A stretch of 37,400 bases of DNA from Burkholderiales bacterium. Its GTDB lineage: Bacteria > Pseudomonadota > Gammaproteobacteria > Burkholderiales > Usitatibacteraceae. The position numbers and the translations under genes were made by a program. This document shows, piece after piece, positions 8,314 to 15,640 of this stretch. The DNA is taken from contig JAFMJY010000011.1 in assembly GCA_017853245.1 (NCBI GenBank), positions 1 to 37,400 of the forward strand. Reading direction: 5' to 3'. The notes beneath the pieces are model-generated. The model was not told the origin of the DNA and did no database searches. It saw nothing but the letters and a program-made list of their open reading frames with translations. Numbering within the stretch: position 1 is the stretch's first letter; each line of letters opens with the position of its first letter.

Positions 8314-9554
8314 GCGCCGCGGGCGCGCCGTCCTCCCTCGCCCAGCCGCGGTCCTGGTCGGGCCGCGCGTTGTTTCGGGTGCTCGAGCGCCTTGCGTATG
8401 GGCAGCTCACGCTCACGACGCCAGAAGGCGCGAGCCGCACGTTCTCGGGGGCGGCGCCGGGGCCGATGGCGGATCTCGAGATCCGGGACTGGCGCGCCGT
8501 GGGCCGCATCCTGCGCGCGGCCGAAATCGGCGTGGCCGAGTGCTGGCGAGACGGCCTCATCGCCACCCGGGACATGACCGCCTTCCTCAAGCTGTGTGTG
8601 GCGAACGAGAAGGCGCTCGAGCAGGTCTTCTATGGCAACCCGGTGGTCGCCCTGTTCTTCCGCCTCGCGCACGCCCTGCGCGACAACACGCGCGCGCGGG
8701 CGAAGAAGAATATCCATGCGCATTACGACCTCGGCAACGCGTTCTATTCGCTGTGGCTCGACCGCACGATGACGTATTCGTCGGCCGTCTTTGCCGAAGG
8801 CGTCGTGACTCGCCCGGCGGGGGGCGGCAACGACGAGGGGCTCGCGCGCGCTCAGGAGGCGAAGTACGAGCGCATCCTGCAGACGCTCTCGGTCGAGCCC
8901 GCCCACCACGTGCTGGAGATCGGCTGCGGCTGGGGAGGGTTCGCCGAATACGCCGTGCGAACGCGCGGCTGCCGGTGGACGGGCATCACCATCTCGCAGG
9001 CCCAGCTCGCTTACGCCACCGAGCGCATCGCGCGCGCCGGGTTGTCGGACCGGGCCCGGCTCGTGTTCCAGGATTATCGCGACTTGCAGGGGCAGTTCGA
9101 CCGCATCGTGTCGGTGGAGATGATCGAAGCGGTGGGTGAGCGCTGGTGGCCGTCGTACTTCGGCCAGATCCACGATCGCCTGGTACCCGGCGGCGAGGCT
9201 TGCGTGCAGGCCATCACCATCGACGAGGGCGCCTTCGAGCGCTACCGGCGCTCGAGCGACTTCATCCGCGAATACATCTTCCCGGGCGGCATGCTCGCCT
9301 CGCTCGGGCGCTTTCACGCCGAGGCGGCGGCGGCAGGCCTCGGCCACCGGGAACCTTTTCGCTTTGGCGCGCACTATGCGGAGACACTTCGCCGCTGGCG
9401 CGAGGCGATCGACGCGCAGGAACAGGCCATCCAGGCCCTGGGCTTCGACGATCGCTTCCTCGCCATCTGGCGCTTTTATCTTCACTACTGCGAGGCCGGC
9501 TTCGACACCGGCCGGACGGACGTGGCTCACCTGCACCTGACGAGGCCTGCATGA
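8310..9554 (+). CDS. Cyclopropane-fatty-acid-synthase-like SAM methyltransferase
   Basis: A 414-residue enzyme of the CFA synthase family, which transfers a methylene or methyl group from S-adenosylmethionine to the double bond of phospholipid acyl chains. Visible signatures are N-I-x-A-H-Y-D-L-G-N-x-F-Y (about 134-146), the SAM motif EIGCGWGG (203-210), and the bicarbonate-site region SVEMIEAVGERWW (268-280) with Glu270 and Glu273. In Rhodobacter an enzyme of this family (UfaM) methylates unsaturated chains en route to furan fatty acids, so the product need not be a cyclopropane. The chosen ATG overlaps the DUF1365 stop; its own stop overlaps the next start (9551-9554). Confidence 0.92.
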   Translation: MSAAGAPSSLAQPRSWSGRALFRVLERLAYGQLTLTTPEGASRTFSGAAPGPMADLEIRDWRAVGRILRAAEIGVAECWRDGLIATRDMTAFLKLCVANEKALEQVFYGNPVVALFFRLAHALRDNTRARAKKNIHAHYDLGNAFYSLWLDRTMTYSSAVFAEGVVTRPAGGGNDEGLARAQEAKYERILQTLSVEPAHHVLEIGCGWGGFAEYAVRTRGCRWTGITISQAQLAYATERIARAGLSDRARLVFQDYRDLQGQFDRIVSVEMIEAVGERWWPSYFGQIHDRLVPGGEACVQAITIDEGAFERYRRSSDFIREYIFPGGMLASLGRFHAEAAAAGLGHREPFRFGAHYAETLRRWREAIDAQEQAIQALGFDDRFLAIWRFYLHYCEAGFDTGRTDVAHLHLTRPA

Positions 9555-10090
9555 AACGACTGATGGCCATGCTGCTCCTGGCGGCAACGCTTCCCGCCGT
9601 GGCATTGCCCGCGGCCGCCACCGTGCCGCTGCCCGCGCCACTGGTGGCCGAAACCCCGACGCTCAAGCGCCTGGGCGAGGGGCGCCTGCGCTGGCTGGGC
9701 CTGCACGTCTACGACGCCGCTCTCTGGGTGCTGGGGGAGGCCTGGTCGTTCGAGCGCGCCTTCGCCCTCGACATCCGCTACGCCATGAGCCTCAAGGGTC
9801 GCGACATCGCGAGCCGCTCGATCGATGAGATGCGAAAGATCGGCATCGGCGACGACGAGAAGCTCCGTCGCTGGAGCGAGGCCATGCAGCGCGTGTTCCC
9901 CGACATCAAGGCGGGCGACCGCCTGGTGGGCCTGCACATCCCGGGCAAGGAAGCGCGCTTCTATTCGAACGACCGCCTGCTGGGCACTGTGCCCGATCCC
10001 GAATTCTCGCGGGCCTTCTTCTCGATCTGGCTCGACGAGCGCACCAGCGAGCCGAAGTTGCGCGCGCAGATGCTGCGCCTGGGCTCCTAG
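9551..10090 (+). CDS. Chalcone-isomerase-like periplasmic protein
   Basis: A 179-residue protein with a cleavable signal peptide (hydrophobic 4-20, Ala-rich cleavage region near 23). The mature part resembles the bacterial chalcone isomerase-like domain: R-W-L-G-L-H-V-Y-D-A-A-L-W (about 47-59), A-L-D-I-R-Y, and a C-terminal F-S-I-W-L-D-E-R-T. Bacterial members of this fold group are not flavonoid enzymes; eukaryotic relatives bind fatty acids. With its neighbours this suggests a lipid-binding periplasmic role, which is inference. The start overlaps the methyltransferase stop by ATGA, and the next gene starts 6 bases after its stop. Confidence 0.8.
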   Translation: MKRLMAMLLLAATLPAVALPAAATVPLPAPLVAETPTLKRLGEGRLRWLGLHVYDAALWVLGEAWSFERAFALDIRYAMSLKGRDIASRSIDEMRKIGIGDDEKLRRWSEAMQRVFPDIKAGDRLVGLHIPGKEARFYSNDRLLGTVPDPEFSRAFFSIWLDERTSEPKLRAQMLRLGS

Positions 10091-10096
10091 CCGCGC

Positions 10097-11398
10097 ATGG
10101 CGGGCCGTCTTTCGGCGTGGCGGCTCGCTGCGTATGGCGCCCTCGGGCTGCCGCTCGCTATGGCGGCGCTGCCCATCTACGTGCACGTGCCGAAGTTCTA
10201 CGCCGACACGCTCGGGCTGTCGCTCGCGGCGGTCGGCGGCGCCCTGCTGCTCGCGCGCCTATTCGACGCCGTGCAGGACCCGCTGCTCGGCTGGTGGAGC
10301 GACCGGCATCGCGCCCGCGGCGGCAGCCGCTGGGCGTTCATCGCCTGGGGCACGCCCCTGCTGGCACTCGGCATGGCCGGCCTCTTCAACCCGCCAGAAA
10401 GCGGTGCGGTGTCGCTCGCGGCGTGGCTGATCGGCAACCTGCTGATCGTCTACACCGGCTACAGCATGGTGACGGTGAGTTACTTCGCGCACGGCGCCGA
10501 GATCACGGATGACGTGGCGGAGCGCACGCGCGTCACGGCCTGGCGCGAGGGGCTCTCGCTGATCGGCGTGTTTCTCGCCTCTGCAGTGCCGGAAGTGCTC
10601 AAGCAGGCCTCCGGTGAGCGCGCCGGCTTCGCGCAGTTTTCCTGGCTGTTCGTGCCGGTGGCGCTCGTGCTCGCCTGGGTCACCATGCGCAGCTCGCCGC
10701 CGGCGCACGGGCGGCGGCCGCCCACGGGCACGGCGATCTTCGGCGCCTTCGCGCTGCCGTTTCGCAACCCGCGCTTCCGGCCGCTCATCGCCATCTTCGT
10801 GCTGAATGGCATCGCGGCCGCAATCCCGGCCACCCTGGTGCTTTTCTTCATCGAGGACGTGGTGCGCCGCCCGGACCTCACCGCGGTTTTCCTCATCGCG
10901 TATTTCGCTGCCGGTGCGGCGGGGCTGCCGCTCTGGGTGTGGCTCGCGCGTCGGATCGGCAAGGGCCGCGCGTGGCTCGTCTCGATGGGAGTGGCGATCG
11001 CCGCGTTCGTCTGGGCCTTCTTCCTGCCGCCCGGCGGGGCAGTGGCCTACGGCGTGATCTGCCTGCTGTCGGGCCTCGCGCTGGGCGCGGACCTCGCGTT
11101 GCCGCCATCAATGCTGGCGGACGTGATCGATGCCGACGAGGCGAGTGGCCGCGGGCGCAACGAGGGCGCCTACTTCGGCCTCTGGAGCCTCGCCACCAAG
11201 ATGAACCTCGCGCTCTCCGCCGGCATCGCCCTCCCGCTCCTGCAGGCTTTCGGCTACGCTCCGCGCTCCGACAACGCTGCCGAGTCGTTGCTGGTGCTGG
11301 CAGGCGTGTATGCGCTGCTGCCGTGCGCGCTGAAGGCGACGGCCGCCGTCGCGCTGTTCACCTCCCCCTTTTGCCGGGCGCCTGCCGCGCCCCACTGA
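10097..11398 (+). CDS. GPH/MelB-type major facilitator transporter
   Basis: A 433-residue membrane protein with about 12 predicted transmembrane helices and the glycoside-pentoside-hexuronide (MFS_2) pattern: R-x-F-D-A-V-Q-D-P-L-L-G-W-W-S-D-R near residue 55-71 and D-x-x-x-R-T-R-V-T-A-W-R-E near 138-150. GPH members include sugar/cation symporters and the lysolipid/fatty-acid transporter MFSD2A. The latter is a better guide here, because the gene lies inside a lipid-modification operon where GPH members recur. The substrate is unknown. It is spaced 6 bases from the chalcone-isomerase-like gene and 17 bases from the DUF3833 gene. Confidence 0.85.
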   Translation: MAGRLSAWRLAAYGALGLPLAMAALPIYVHVPKFYADTLGLSLAAVGGALLLARLFDAVQDPLLGWWSDRHRARGGSRWAFIAWGTPLLALGMAGLFNPPESGAVSLAAWLIGNLLIVYTGYSMVTVSYFAHGAEITDDVAERTRVTAWREGLSLIGVFLASAVPEVLKQASGERAGFAQFSWLFVPVALVLAWVTMRSSPPAHGRRPPTGTAIFGAFALPFRNPRFRPLIAIFVLNGIAAAIPATLVLFFIEDVVRRPDLTAVFLIAYFAAGAAGLPLWVWLARRIGKGRAWLVSMGVAIAAFVWAFFLPPGGAVAYGVICLLSGLALGADLALPPSMLADVIDADEASGRGRNEGAYFGLWSLATKMNLALSAGIALPLLQAFGYAPRSDNAAESLLVLAGVYALLPCALKATAAVALFTSPFCRAPAAPH

Positions 11399-11415
11399 CC
11401 CTCAGGAGAATTGCC

Positions 11416-11949
11416 ATGTTCCGCTGGACCCGCCTGCTGATTGCCGCCTTCGCGGCGCTGCTCCTCGCCTCGTGTGCCTCGGTGTCGGTGCAGGATTACG
11501 CCGCCGAGAAGCCGGTGCTCGACCTGAAGGAGTATTTCAACGGCAAGGTCGACGCTTGGGGGGTGATCCAGGACCGCTCCGGCAAGGTCATCAAGCGCAT
11601 GACGGTGGAGATGACCTGCACCTGGAACGGCGATGTCGGCACGCTCGACGAGCGCTTCACCTATGCGGACGGCACGAAGGAAACGCGCGTGTGGACCATC
11701 CGCAAGAACGGCACCCGTTACGTCGGCACCGCCGCGGACGTGGTGGGTGAAGCCCTGGGGGAGGCGCGTGGCAACACGTTGAACTGGCGCTATGTGCTCG
11801 ACGCCAAGCGCGAGGGCGGTGGCACCATCCACCTCGACATGGACGACTGGATGTGGCTCATCGACGAGAAGACGATGGTGAACAAGACCAGTTTCTCGAA
11901 GTTCGGCATCCGCTTCGGCGAGGTGACGATCTTCTTCCGCAAGCGCTGA
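11416..11949 (+). CDS. DUF3833 family lipoprotein
   Basis: A 177-residue DUF3833 protein. The N terminus is a lipoprotein signal peptide with lipobox LLASC and lipid-attachment Cys20. The body matches the family through Y-F-N-G-K-x-x-A-W-G-V-x-Q-D-R-x-G-K (about 38-56) and W-N-G-x-x-G-T-L-D-E-x-F near 70-82, the look of a lipocalin-like beta-barrel. Function is unknown; the gene is a constant companion of CFA-synthase/DUF1365 operons. A good ribosome site, AGGAG at 11404-11408, stands 7 bases before the ATG, unlike the coupled genes upstream, so translation restarts here. The next gene begins 13 bases downstream. Confidence 0.88.
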   Translation: MFRWTRLLIAAFAALLLASCASVSVQDYAAEKPVLDLKEYFNGKVDAWGVIQDRSGKVIKRMTVEMTCTWNGDVGTLDERFTYADGTKETRVWTIRKNGTRYVGTAADVVGEALGEARGNTLNWRYVLDAKREGGGTIHLDMDDWMWLIDEKTMVNKTSFSKFGIRFGEVTIFFRKR

Positions 11950-11962
11950 GCGGGGAGCTGCC

Positions 11963-12742
11963 GTGGCGTTGAACCCCCCCATCACGGATTGGCAAGGCAA
12001 GCGCTGCTGGGTCCTCGGCGCCTCCACCGGCATCGGCGCGGCGCTCGCGCGCACGCTGGCTGCCCGGGGCGCGCGCGTGGCGATCTCCGCGCGCCGTGCC
12101 GAAGCGCTGGAGAAGCTCGCCGCCGAGCTGCCCTCAGGGCGCGCTCTGGCGCAACCGCTGGACATCACCGATGCCGGCGCATGGGCGCCGGCCACCGAGC
12201 GCGTCGTCGCCGAGTGGGGCGGGATCGACCTGGTGGTGTTCATGGCCGGTGACTACAAGCCGATGCGGGCGTGGGACGTGGACCTTCCCGCCGCGCGCGC
12301 CATCATCGAGGTGAATCTCACTGGCATCCTCAATGGGCTGGTGTCGCTCGTGCCGCAACTGCTCAAGCAGGGCAGCGGCACGCTCGCCATCGTGAGCTCG
12401 GTCGCAGGCTACCGCGGGCTTCCCAAGGCGCTCGTCTACGGGCCCACCAAGGCGGCGGCCATCAATCTCGCCGAGACGCTCTACCTCGACCTTCAGCCCA
12501 GGGGCATCGGCGTGTGCGTGGTCAACCCGGGGTTCGTGCGCACGCCGCTCACGGCGCAGAACGACTTCGAGATGCCCTACCTGATCGAGCCCGAGCAGGC
12601 GGCCGAGGAGATCGTGCAGGGCCTCATGCGCGGCGAATTCGAGATTCACTTCCCGAAGCGGTTTTCGCGCATGCTCAAGTTCCTGCGCCTGCTGCCGTAT
12701 CGCTTCTACTTTCCGGCCATCCGCCGGTCGACCAAGCTATGA
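11963..12742 (+). CDS. Short-chain dehydrogenase/reductase
   Basis: A 259-residue classical SDR. The NAD(P)-binding GASTGIG lies at 19-25, and the N-S-Y-K tetrad is Asn118, Ser146, Tyr159 and Lys163 (in the V-Y-G-P-T-K-A-A segment). An arginine pair after the second strand (SARR, 42-45) favours NADP(H). The C-terminal segment after residue 220 is basic and hydrophobic (F-P-K-R-F-S-R-M-L-K-F-L-R-L-L-P), compatible with membrane association. It probably reduces or oxidises a lipid-derived carbonyl or alcohol in this operon; the substrate is unknown. Its stop overlaps the next start by ATGA (12739-12742). Confidence 0.9.
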   Translation: MALNPPITDWQGKRCWVLGASTGIGAALARTLAARGARVAISARRAEALEKLAAELPSGRALAQPLDITDAGAWAPATERVVAEWGGIDLVVFMAGDYKPMRAWDVDLPAARAIIEVNLTGILNGLVSLVPQLLKQGSGTLAIVSSVAGYRGLPKALVYGPTKAAAINLAETLYLDLQPRGIGVCVVNPGFVRTPLTAQNDFEMPYLIEPEQAAEEIVQGLMRGEFEIHFPKRFSRMLKFLRLLPYRFYFPAIRRSTKL

Positions 12743-13167
12743 GCCGCGAGGGGCTCGCGGGTCTCCAGGCCTATTTCGAGGCGCTCACGCCGGCGGCGCT
12801 CCGCCATCTCGACACGGTGTACACGCCCGACGCGTATTTCAAGGACCCGTTCAACGAAGTGCGCGGCATCGAGGAAATACAGCGCATCTTCGAGGGCATG
12901 TACGAGGCGATGCACGAGCCGAGGTTTCGCATCGAGGAGACCCTCCTCGAGGGCGACCGCGCCGTGCTGGTGTGGGACTTCACGTTCCGCATCAAGCGGT
13001 TCAAGCCGGACACCGAGCAGAAGATCCACGGGCTTTCGCTCGTGCGCTTCGGCCCCGACGGCCGCGTCGCCTATCACCGGGACTACTGGGATGCGGCGGG
13101 GGAGCTCTACGCCAAGCTTCCGTTGGTGGGCCCGCTCATGCGCTACCTCGCCAAGCGTATGGCCTGA
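12739..13167 (+). CDS. SnoaL/NTF2-like protein
   Basis: A 142-residue alpha+beta protein with the cone-shaped NTF2/SnoaL fold pattern: an N-terminal helix, L-x-x-V-Y-T-P-D-A-Y-F-K-D-P-F-N-E-V-R-G (about 23-42), and a sheet with V-W-D-F-T-F-R-I and Y-H-R-D-Y-W-D-A-A-G-E. Family members are small isomerases, hydrolases or binding proteins; homologues often end DUF1365/CFA operons. The frame is open upstream but the start at 12739 overlaps the SDR stop (ATGA) and gives the family length. It is the last gene of the operon; no clear T-tract terminator follows. Confidence 0.85.
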   Translation: MSREGLAGLQAYFEALTPAALRHLDTVYTPDAYFKDPFNEVRGIEEIQRIFEGMYEAMHEPRFRIEETLLEGDRAVLVWDFTFRIKRFKPDTEQKIHGLSLVRFGPDGRVAYHRDYWDAAGELYAKLPLVGPLMRYLAKRMA

Positions 13168-13283
13168 GCGGCGCCAGCGCTTCAGGGCGCCCTTGTCAGC
13201 GTGGTCTTAGGTCGGGGCGTTGAATGCAGGGCGCGGCGCCGCAGCCCCAATTCGGGCCGCAAGCTGGGGCACCCCTCTGGTAA

Positions 13284-13299
13284 GATGTACATGTACATC
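13284..13299. promoter_or_regulatory. Probable VapBC operator (perfect 16-bp palindrome)
   Basis: GATGTACATGTACATC is a perfect 16-base palindrome, ending 25 bases before the vapB start. A TAAGAT hexamer at 13281-13286 overlaps its left edge and could serve as the -10 box, so a bound VapB/VapBC complex would block the promoter. Autoregulation through a palindrome of this size is the norm for VapBC operons. The A+T content stands out in a very G+C-rich spacer. Confidence 0.7.
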
Positions 13300-13324
13300 C
13301 ACCCCCGGCATCGAGGTCAGCACC

Positions 13325-13561
13325 ATGGCCAACACCAAACTGTTCAAGAACGGCAACTCGCAAGCCGTGCGCATTCCTGCCGAACTTGCCTACAGCACGT
13401 GGGATCTGGAGCTGGTCATCGAGCGTCACGGGGACGAACTACATATCCGGCCCGCCCGGCGCAGGATGGGTGACGTGCTGGGCAAGCTCGCCCGATTCTC
13501 CCGTGGCTTCTTGCGCGGGGGCCGGGGCCGCAACGTCGAGGGCGAGCGCGACGCGCTATGA
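13325..13561 (+). CDS. vapB: VapB-type antitoxin (AbrB/SpoVT fold)
   Basis: A 78-residue antitoxin. The N-terminal half is a swapped-hairpin AbrB-type DNA-binding domain, with the usual F-x-N-G-N-S-Q-A-V-R-I-P (7-18) opening. The C-terminal tail should wrap around and neutralise VapC. Here the tail is unusually basic (R-G-F-L-R-G-G-R-G-R), where many VapB tails are more acidic. The frame is open from 13220; I chose the ATG at 13325 because it gives the standard N terminus and follows the operator palindrome. It overlaps vapC by ATGA, as in most such pairs. Confidence 0.92.
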   Translation: MANTKLFKNGNSQAVRIPAELAYSTWDLELVIERHGDELHIRPARRRMGDVLGKLARFSRGFLRGGRGRNVEGERDAL

Positions 13562-13965
13562 AGCCCCGCTACATGCTGGACACCAACATCTGCATTTACC
13601 TCATGAAGCATCAGCCCGCAGAGGTCCGGGCGCGTTTCGCCGAGTGCTATGTGGGTGACGTCGTCATTTCAGCCATCACCCTCGCGGAGCTGGAGTTTGG
13701 CGTTGCCATTTCGGGCCGGGCGCGTGCCAACAATCAGGCGGCGCTTGATAGCCTGCTCGAGGACATCCTGGTCGCGCCCTTCGAGGCGGGAGCGGCTCGC
13801 GCGTATGGCCCTTTGCGGGCGGCCAATCAGGCGCGGCGGCGGGACGCGCTAGACAAGCTGATCGCGGCGCATGCCCTGTCGCTCGGTGTCACGCTGGTGA
13901 CGAATAACGCCGGTGACTTCACGAGCTTCGCAGGGCTCAAGGTCGAGAACTGGGTGCGCCACTAG
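13558..13965 (+). CDS. vapC: VapC-type PIN-domain ribonuclease toxin
   Basis: A 135-residue PIN-domain toxin expected to cleave tRNA or rRNA with Mg2+. The acidic residues of the active site are all present: Asp8 (MLDTN), Glu44 (LAELEFG), Asp99 (ALDKLIAAHA) and Asp120 (NNAGDF). Length and motif spacing are complete, so the toxin looks functional. It starts inside the antitoxin stop (ATGA). Its TAG stop shares the tetranucleotide CTAG (13962-13965) with the TAG stop of the convergent ung gene. The cassette sits at the end of the lipid operon, a likely site of past insertion. Confidence 0.94.
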   Translation: MKPRYMLDTNICIYLMKHQPAEVRARFAECYVGDVVISAITLAELEFGVAISGRARANNQAALDSLLEDILVAPFEAGAARAYGPLRAANQARRRDALDKLIAAHALSLGVTLVTNNAGDFTSFAGLKVENWVRH

Positions 13966-14702
13966 GGGAGAGCCCATCTCACCTCGCCTCGACCATGCAT
14001 CCGCAGAAAGTGGTTCGCTTGCGAGAAGTGCCGGCAGCCGAGGAACAGGTGCCGCGAAAAGAAAGAGGGGTGCCCGGCAGTGAGGATGGCGTGTTCGTCA
14101 CCCACGATGTCCGGCCGGCGCGACTGCGCATGCGCGCCCCACAGCAGGAAGGCGATCGGGCGACCCTGGGATGACACATGGCGCAGCACCGCCGCGGTGA
14201 TTGCACGCCAGCCGTAGTCCGCGTGGGAGGCGGCCTCGCCGTGCCTCACCGAGAGAGCGGTATTGAGCAGCAGCACGCCTTCGTCGGCCCAGGCCGACAA
14301 GTCGCCATGATTCGCGGGCGCCACGCCCAGGTCAGCCTGCAGTTCCGCGTAGATGTTGCGAAGCGACGGCGGCACACGCACGCCCCGCGGCACCGAGAAC
14401 GCGAGACCGTGCGCCTGCCCCGCGCCGTGGTAGGGGTCTTGCCCCACGATCACCGCCCGCACGTTGTCAGGCGCCACGCGCTCGAGCGCGTGGTAGCGAA
14501 GCGCCGCGGGGGGATACACCGGCGCCTCGCGCGATTCCGCCCCGAGGCGTGCCTCGATCGACGCGAGTTGCGCGGCTTCTTCGGCGGTGAGCGCAGCTCG
14601 CCAGGCGGGGGGGAACAGAGGGTGCCTCCGGAGCGCTTGCCCCGCGCTCAGCGCGCGGGCAGGAGATCCGCCGAAGGGCGTGCGCGCGCCAGGTAGAACC
14701 AC
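13962..14702 (-). CDS. ung: Uracil-DNA glycosylase (family 1)
   Basis: Removes uracil from DNA at the first step of base-excision repair. The water-activating loop GQDPYHG, the following Q-A-H-G-L-A-F-S-V, the L-L-L-N-T segment, and the DNA-intercalation loop HPSFFSRH (usual form HPSPLS) identify family 1 UDG. The start is uncertain. The longest frame uses GTG at 14702 (246 residues) and overlaps the upstream gene by 55 bases without a good ribosome site. A CTG at 14618 would give 218 residues, fits the family N terminus, and has GGAGG at 14625-14629 with 6-base spacing. No ATG or TTG lies between. Confidence 0.92.
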   Translation of the reverse strand: MVLPGARTPFGGSPARALSAGQALRRHPLFPPAWRAALTAEEAAQLASIEARLGAESREAPVYPPAALRYHALERVAPDNVRAVIVGQDPYHGAGQAHGLAFSVPRGVRVPPSLRNIYAELQADLGVAPANHGDLSAWADEGVLLLNTALSVRHGEAASHADYGWRAITAAVLRHVSSQGRPIAFLLWGAHAQSRRPDIVGDEHAILTAGHPSFFSRHLFLGCRHFSQANHFLRMHGRGEVRWALP

Positions 14703-15640
14703 TCGTTGCCCGGCAGCGCCTTGTGGTCAGGAAACACAATAAGGCCGTCCTCGGGCGCCACGACGGGCGTGCCGTCGGCTCGCGTGCCGATGCGATCGCC
14801 CTTGCGGAGGCGGTCGAAGCTCGACCACTCGCGCGAGAACGCGTCGCCCGCATCCAGCCGGTCCGTGACGTCCCACAGGCTGAGGTACTCGGCGTCTTGC
14901 ACCGGCGCTGGCGCCTCGCCTTGCGCGATGCCCAGGTGGACGAGCGTGTTGACGATGGCCCGGTGCCCTACCTCGGGCGCCCGCGGGTCCTCGTGTTGCC
15001 CGCACTCGAGCGTGATCGCACAGCCGCCCACCGAGCGCATGTACTCGGTGGTGCCGACGCCGTAGCGCGGGTCCGTGTTGAGCGCCTGCGCGCGATTGCC
15101 CGCTGCGCCGATGCGTGCGACGCGCCGCGCCACCCCGGTGGCGTATGTCTCCAGCCAGCCATCGACGAACCGGTGAACGCCAAGCCGAACGGCCAGCGCC
15201 CGCTCGCGAGCCGCCAGGCGGAAGGGCTGCAGGGGGCCGGCGTTGTCGAGGGGCCCCAGCATCGCGAAAGCAGGGTTCCTGGCTCGTGTCGAATGCAAAT
15301 CCAGCAGCACGTCGTGCGCAGCAAGCAGCGGACAGAGCCAGTTGGCTACGCGGTCCTCGAAGTCTGCCGGCTGGTCGGTCGGCGAGAGGTTGCGGTTGAG
15401 GTTGCGATCGCCCGCCCGCTCGCCCTTGGCATAGGCGAGTGGGTTGGTCACGGGCACGAAGGTGACGCTGCCCGACTGGAGCACCACCTGCCCGGATTCG
15501 ATGTCGGCGATGGCGTGGCGAATCGCCTGGGTGCCGCAGGTTTCGTTGCCGTGCACGGCTCCGGTGACGATCAGGCGCGGACCCGGCGCAGGCGCAGCGA
15601 ATGCAATCGATTGAAACGGAGCGACGGTCGGTGAGGGCAT
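14648..15640 (-). CDS. Succinylglutamate desuccinylase/aspartoacylase-like zinc hydrolase
   Basis: A 330-residue metallo-hydrolase of the AstE/AspA (M14-like) family. Zinc ligands are His30 and Glu33 in GAVHGNE and His116 in LLDLHS; NLNRN (80-84) and the catalytic Glu212 in TLECGQ complete the site. Family members cleave amide bonds of N-acyl amino acids. AstE itself acts in arginine catabolism, but the wider M14 group includes murein-peptide amidases, so a role in murein peptide turnover is also possible. The frame is open far upstream; the ATG at 15640 is chosen since it overlaps the stop of the ureohydrolase by 1 base (TGATG). Confidence 0.85.
   Translation of the reverse strand: MPSPTVAPFQSIAFAAPAPGPRLIVTGAVHGNETCGTQAIRHAIADIESGQVVLQSGSVTFVPVTNPLAYAKGERAGDRNLNRNLSPTDQPADFEDRVANWLCPLLAAHDVLLDLHSTRARNPAFAMLGPLDNAGPLQPFRLAARERALAVRLGVHRFVDGWLETYATGVARRVARIGAAGNRAQALNTDPRYGVGTTEYMRSVGGCAITLECGQHEDPRAPEVGHRAIVNTLVHLGIAQGEAPAPVQDAEYLSLWDVTDRLDAGDAFSREWSSFDRLRKGDRIGTRADGTPVVAPEDGLIVFPDHKALPGNEWFYLARARPSADLLPAR

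Noticed and set aside
13168-13324. Possible terminator or small RNA after the lipid operon.
   Set aside because: G+C-rich arms such as GCGCGGCGCCGC can pair, but there is no T-tract or other specific signal apart from the vapBC operator.
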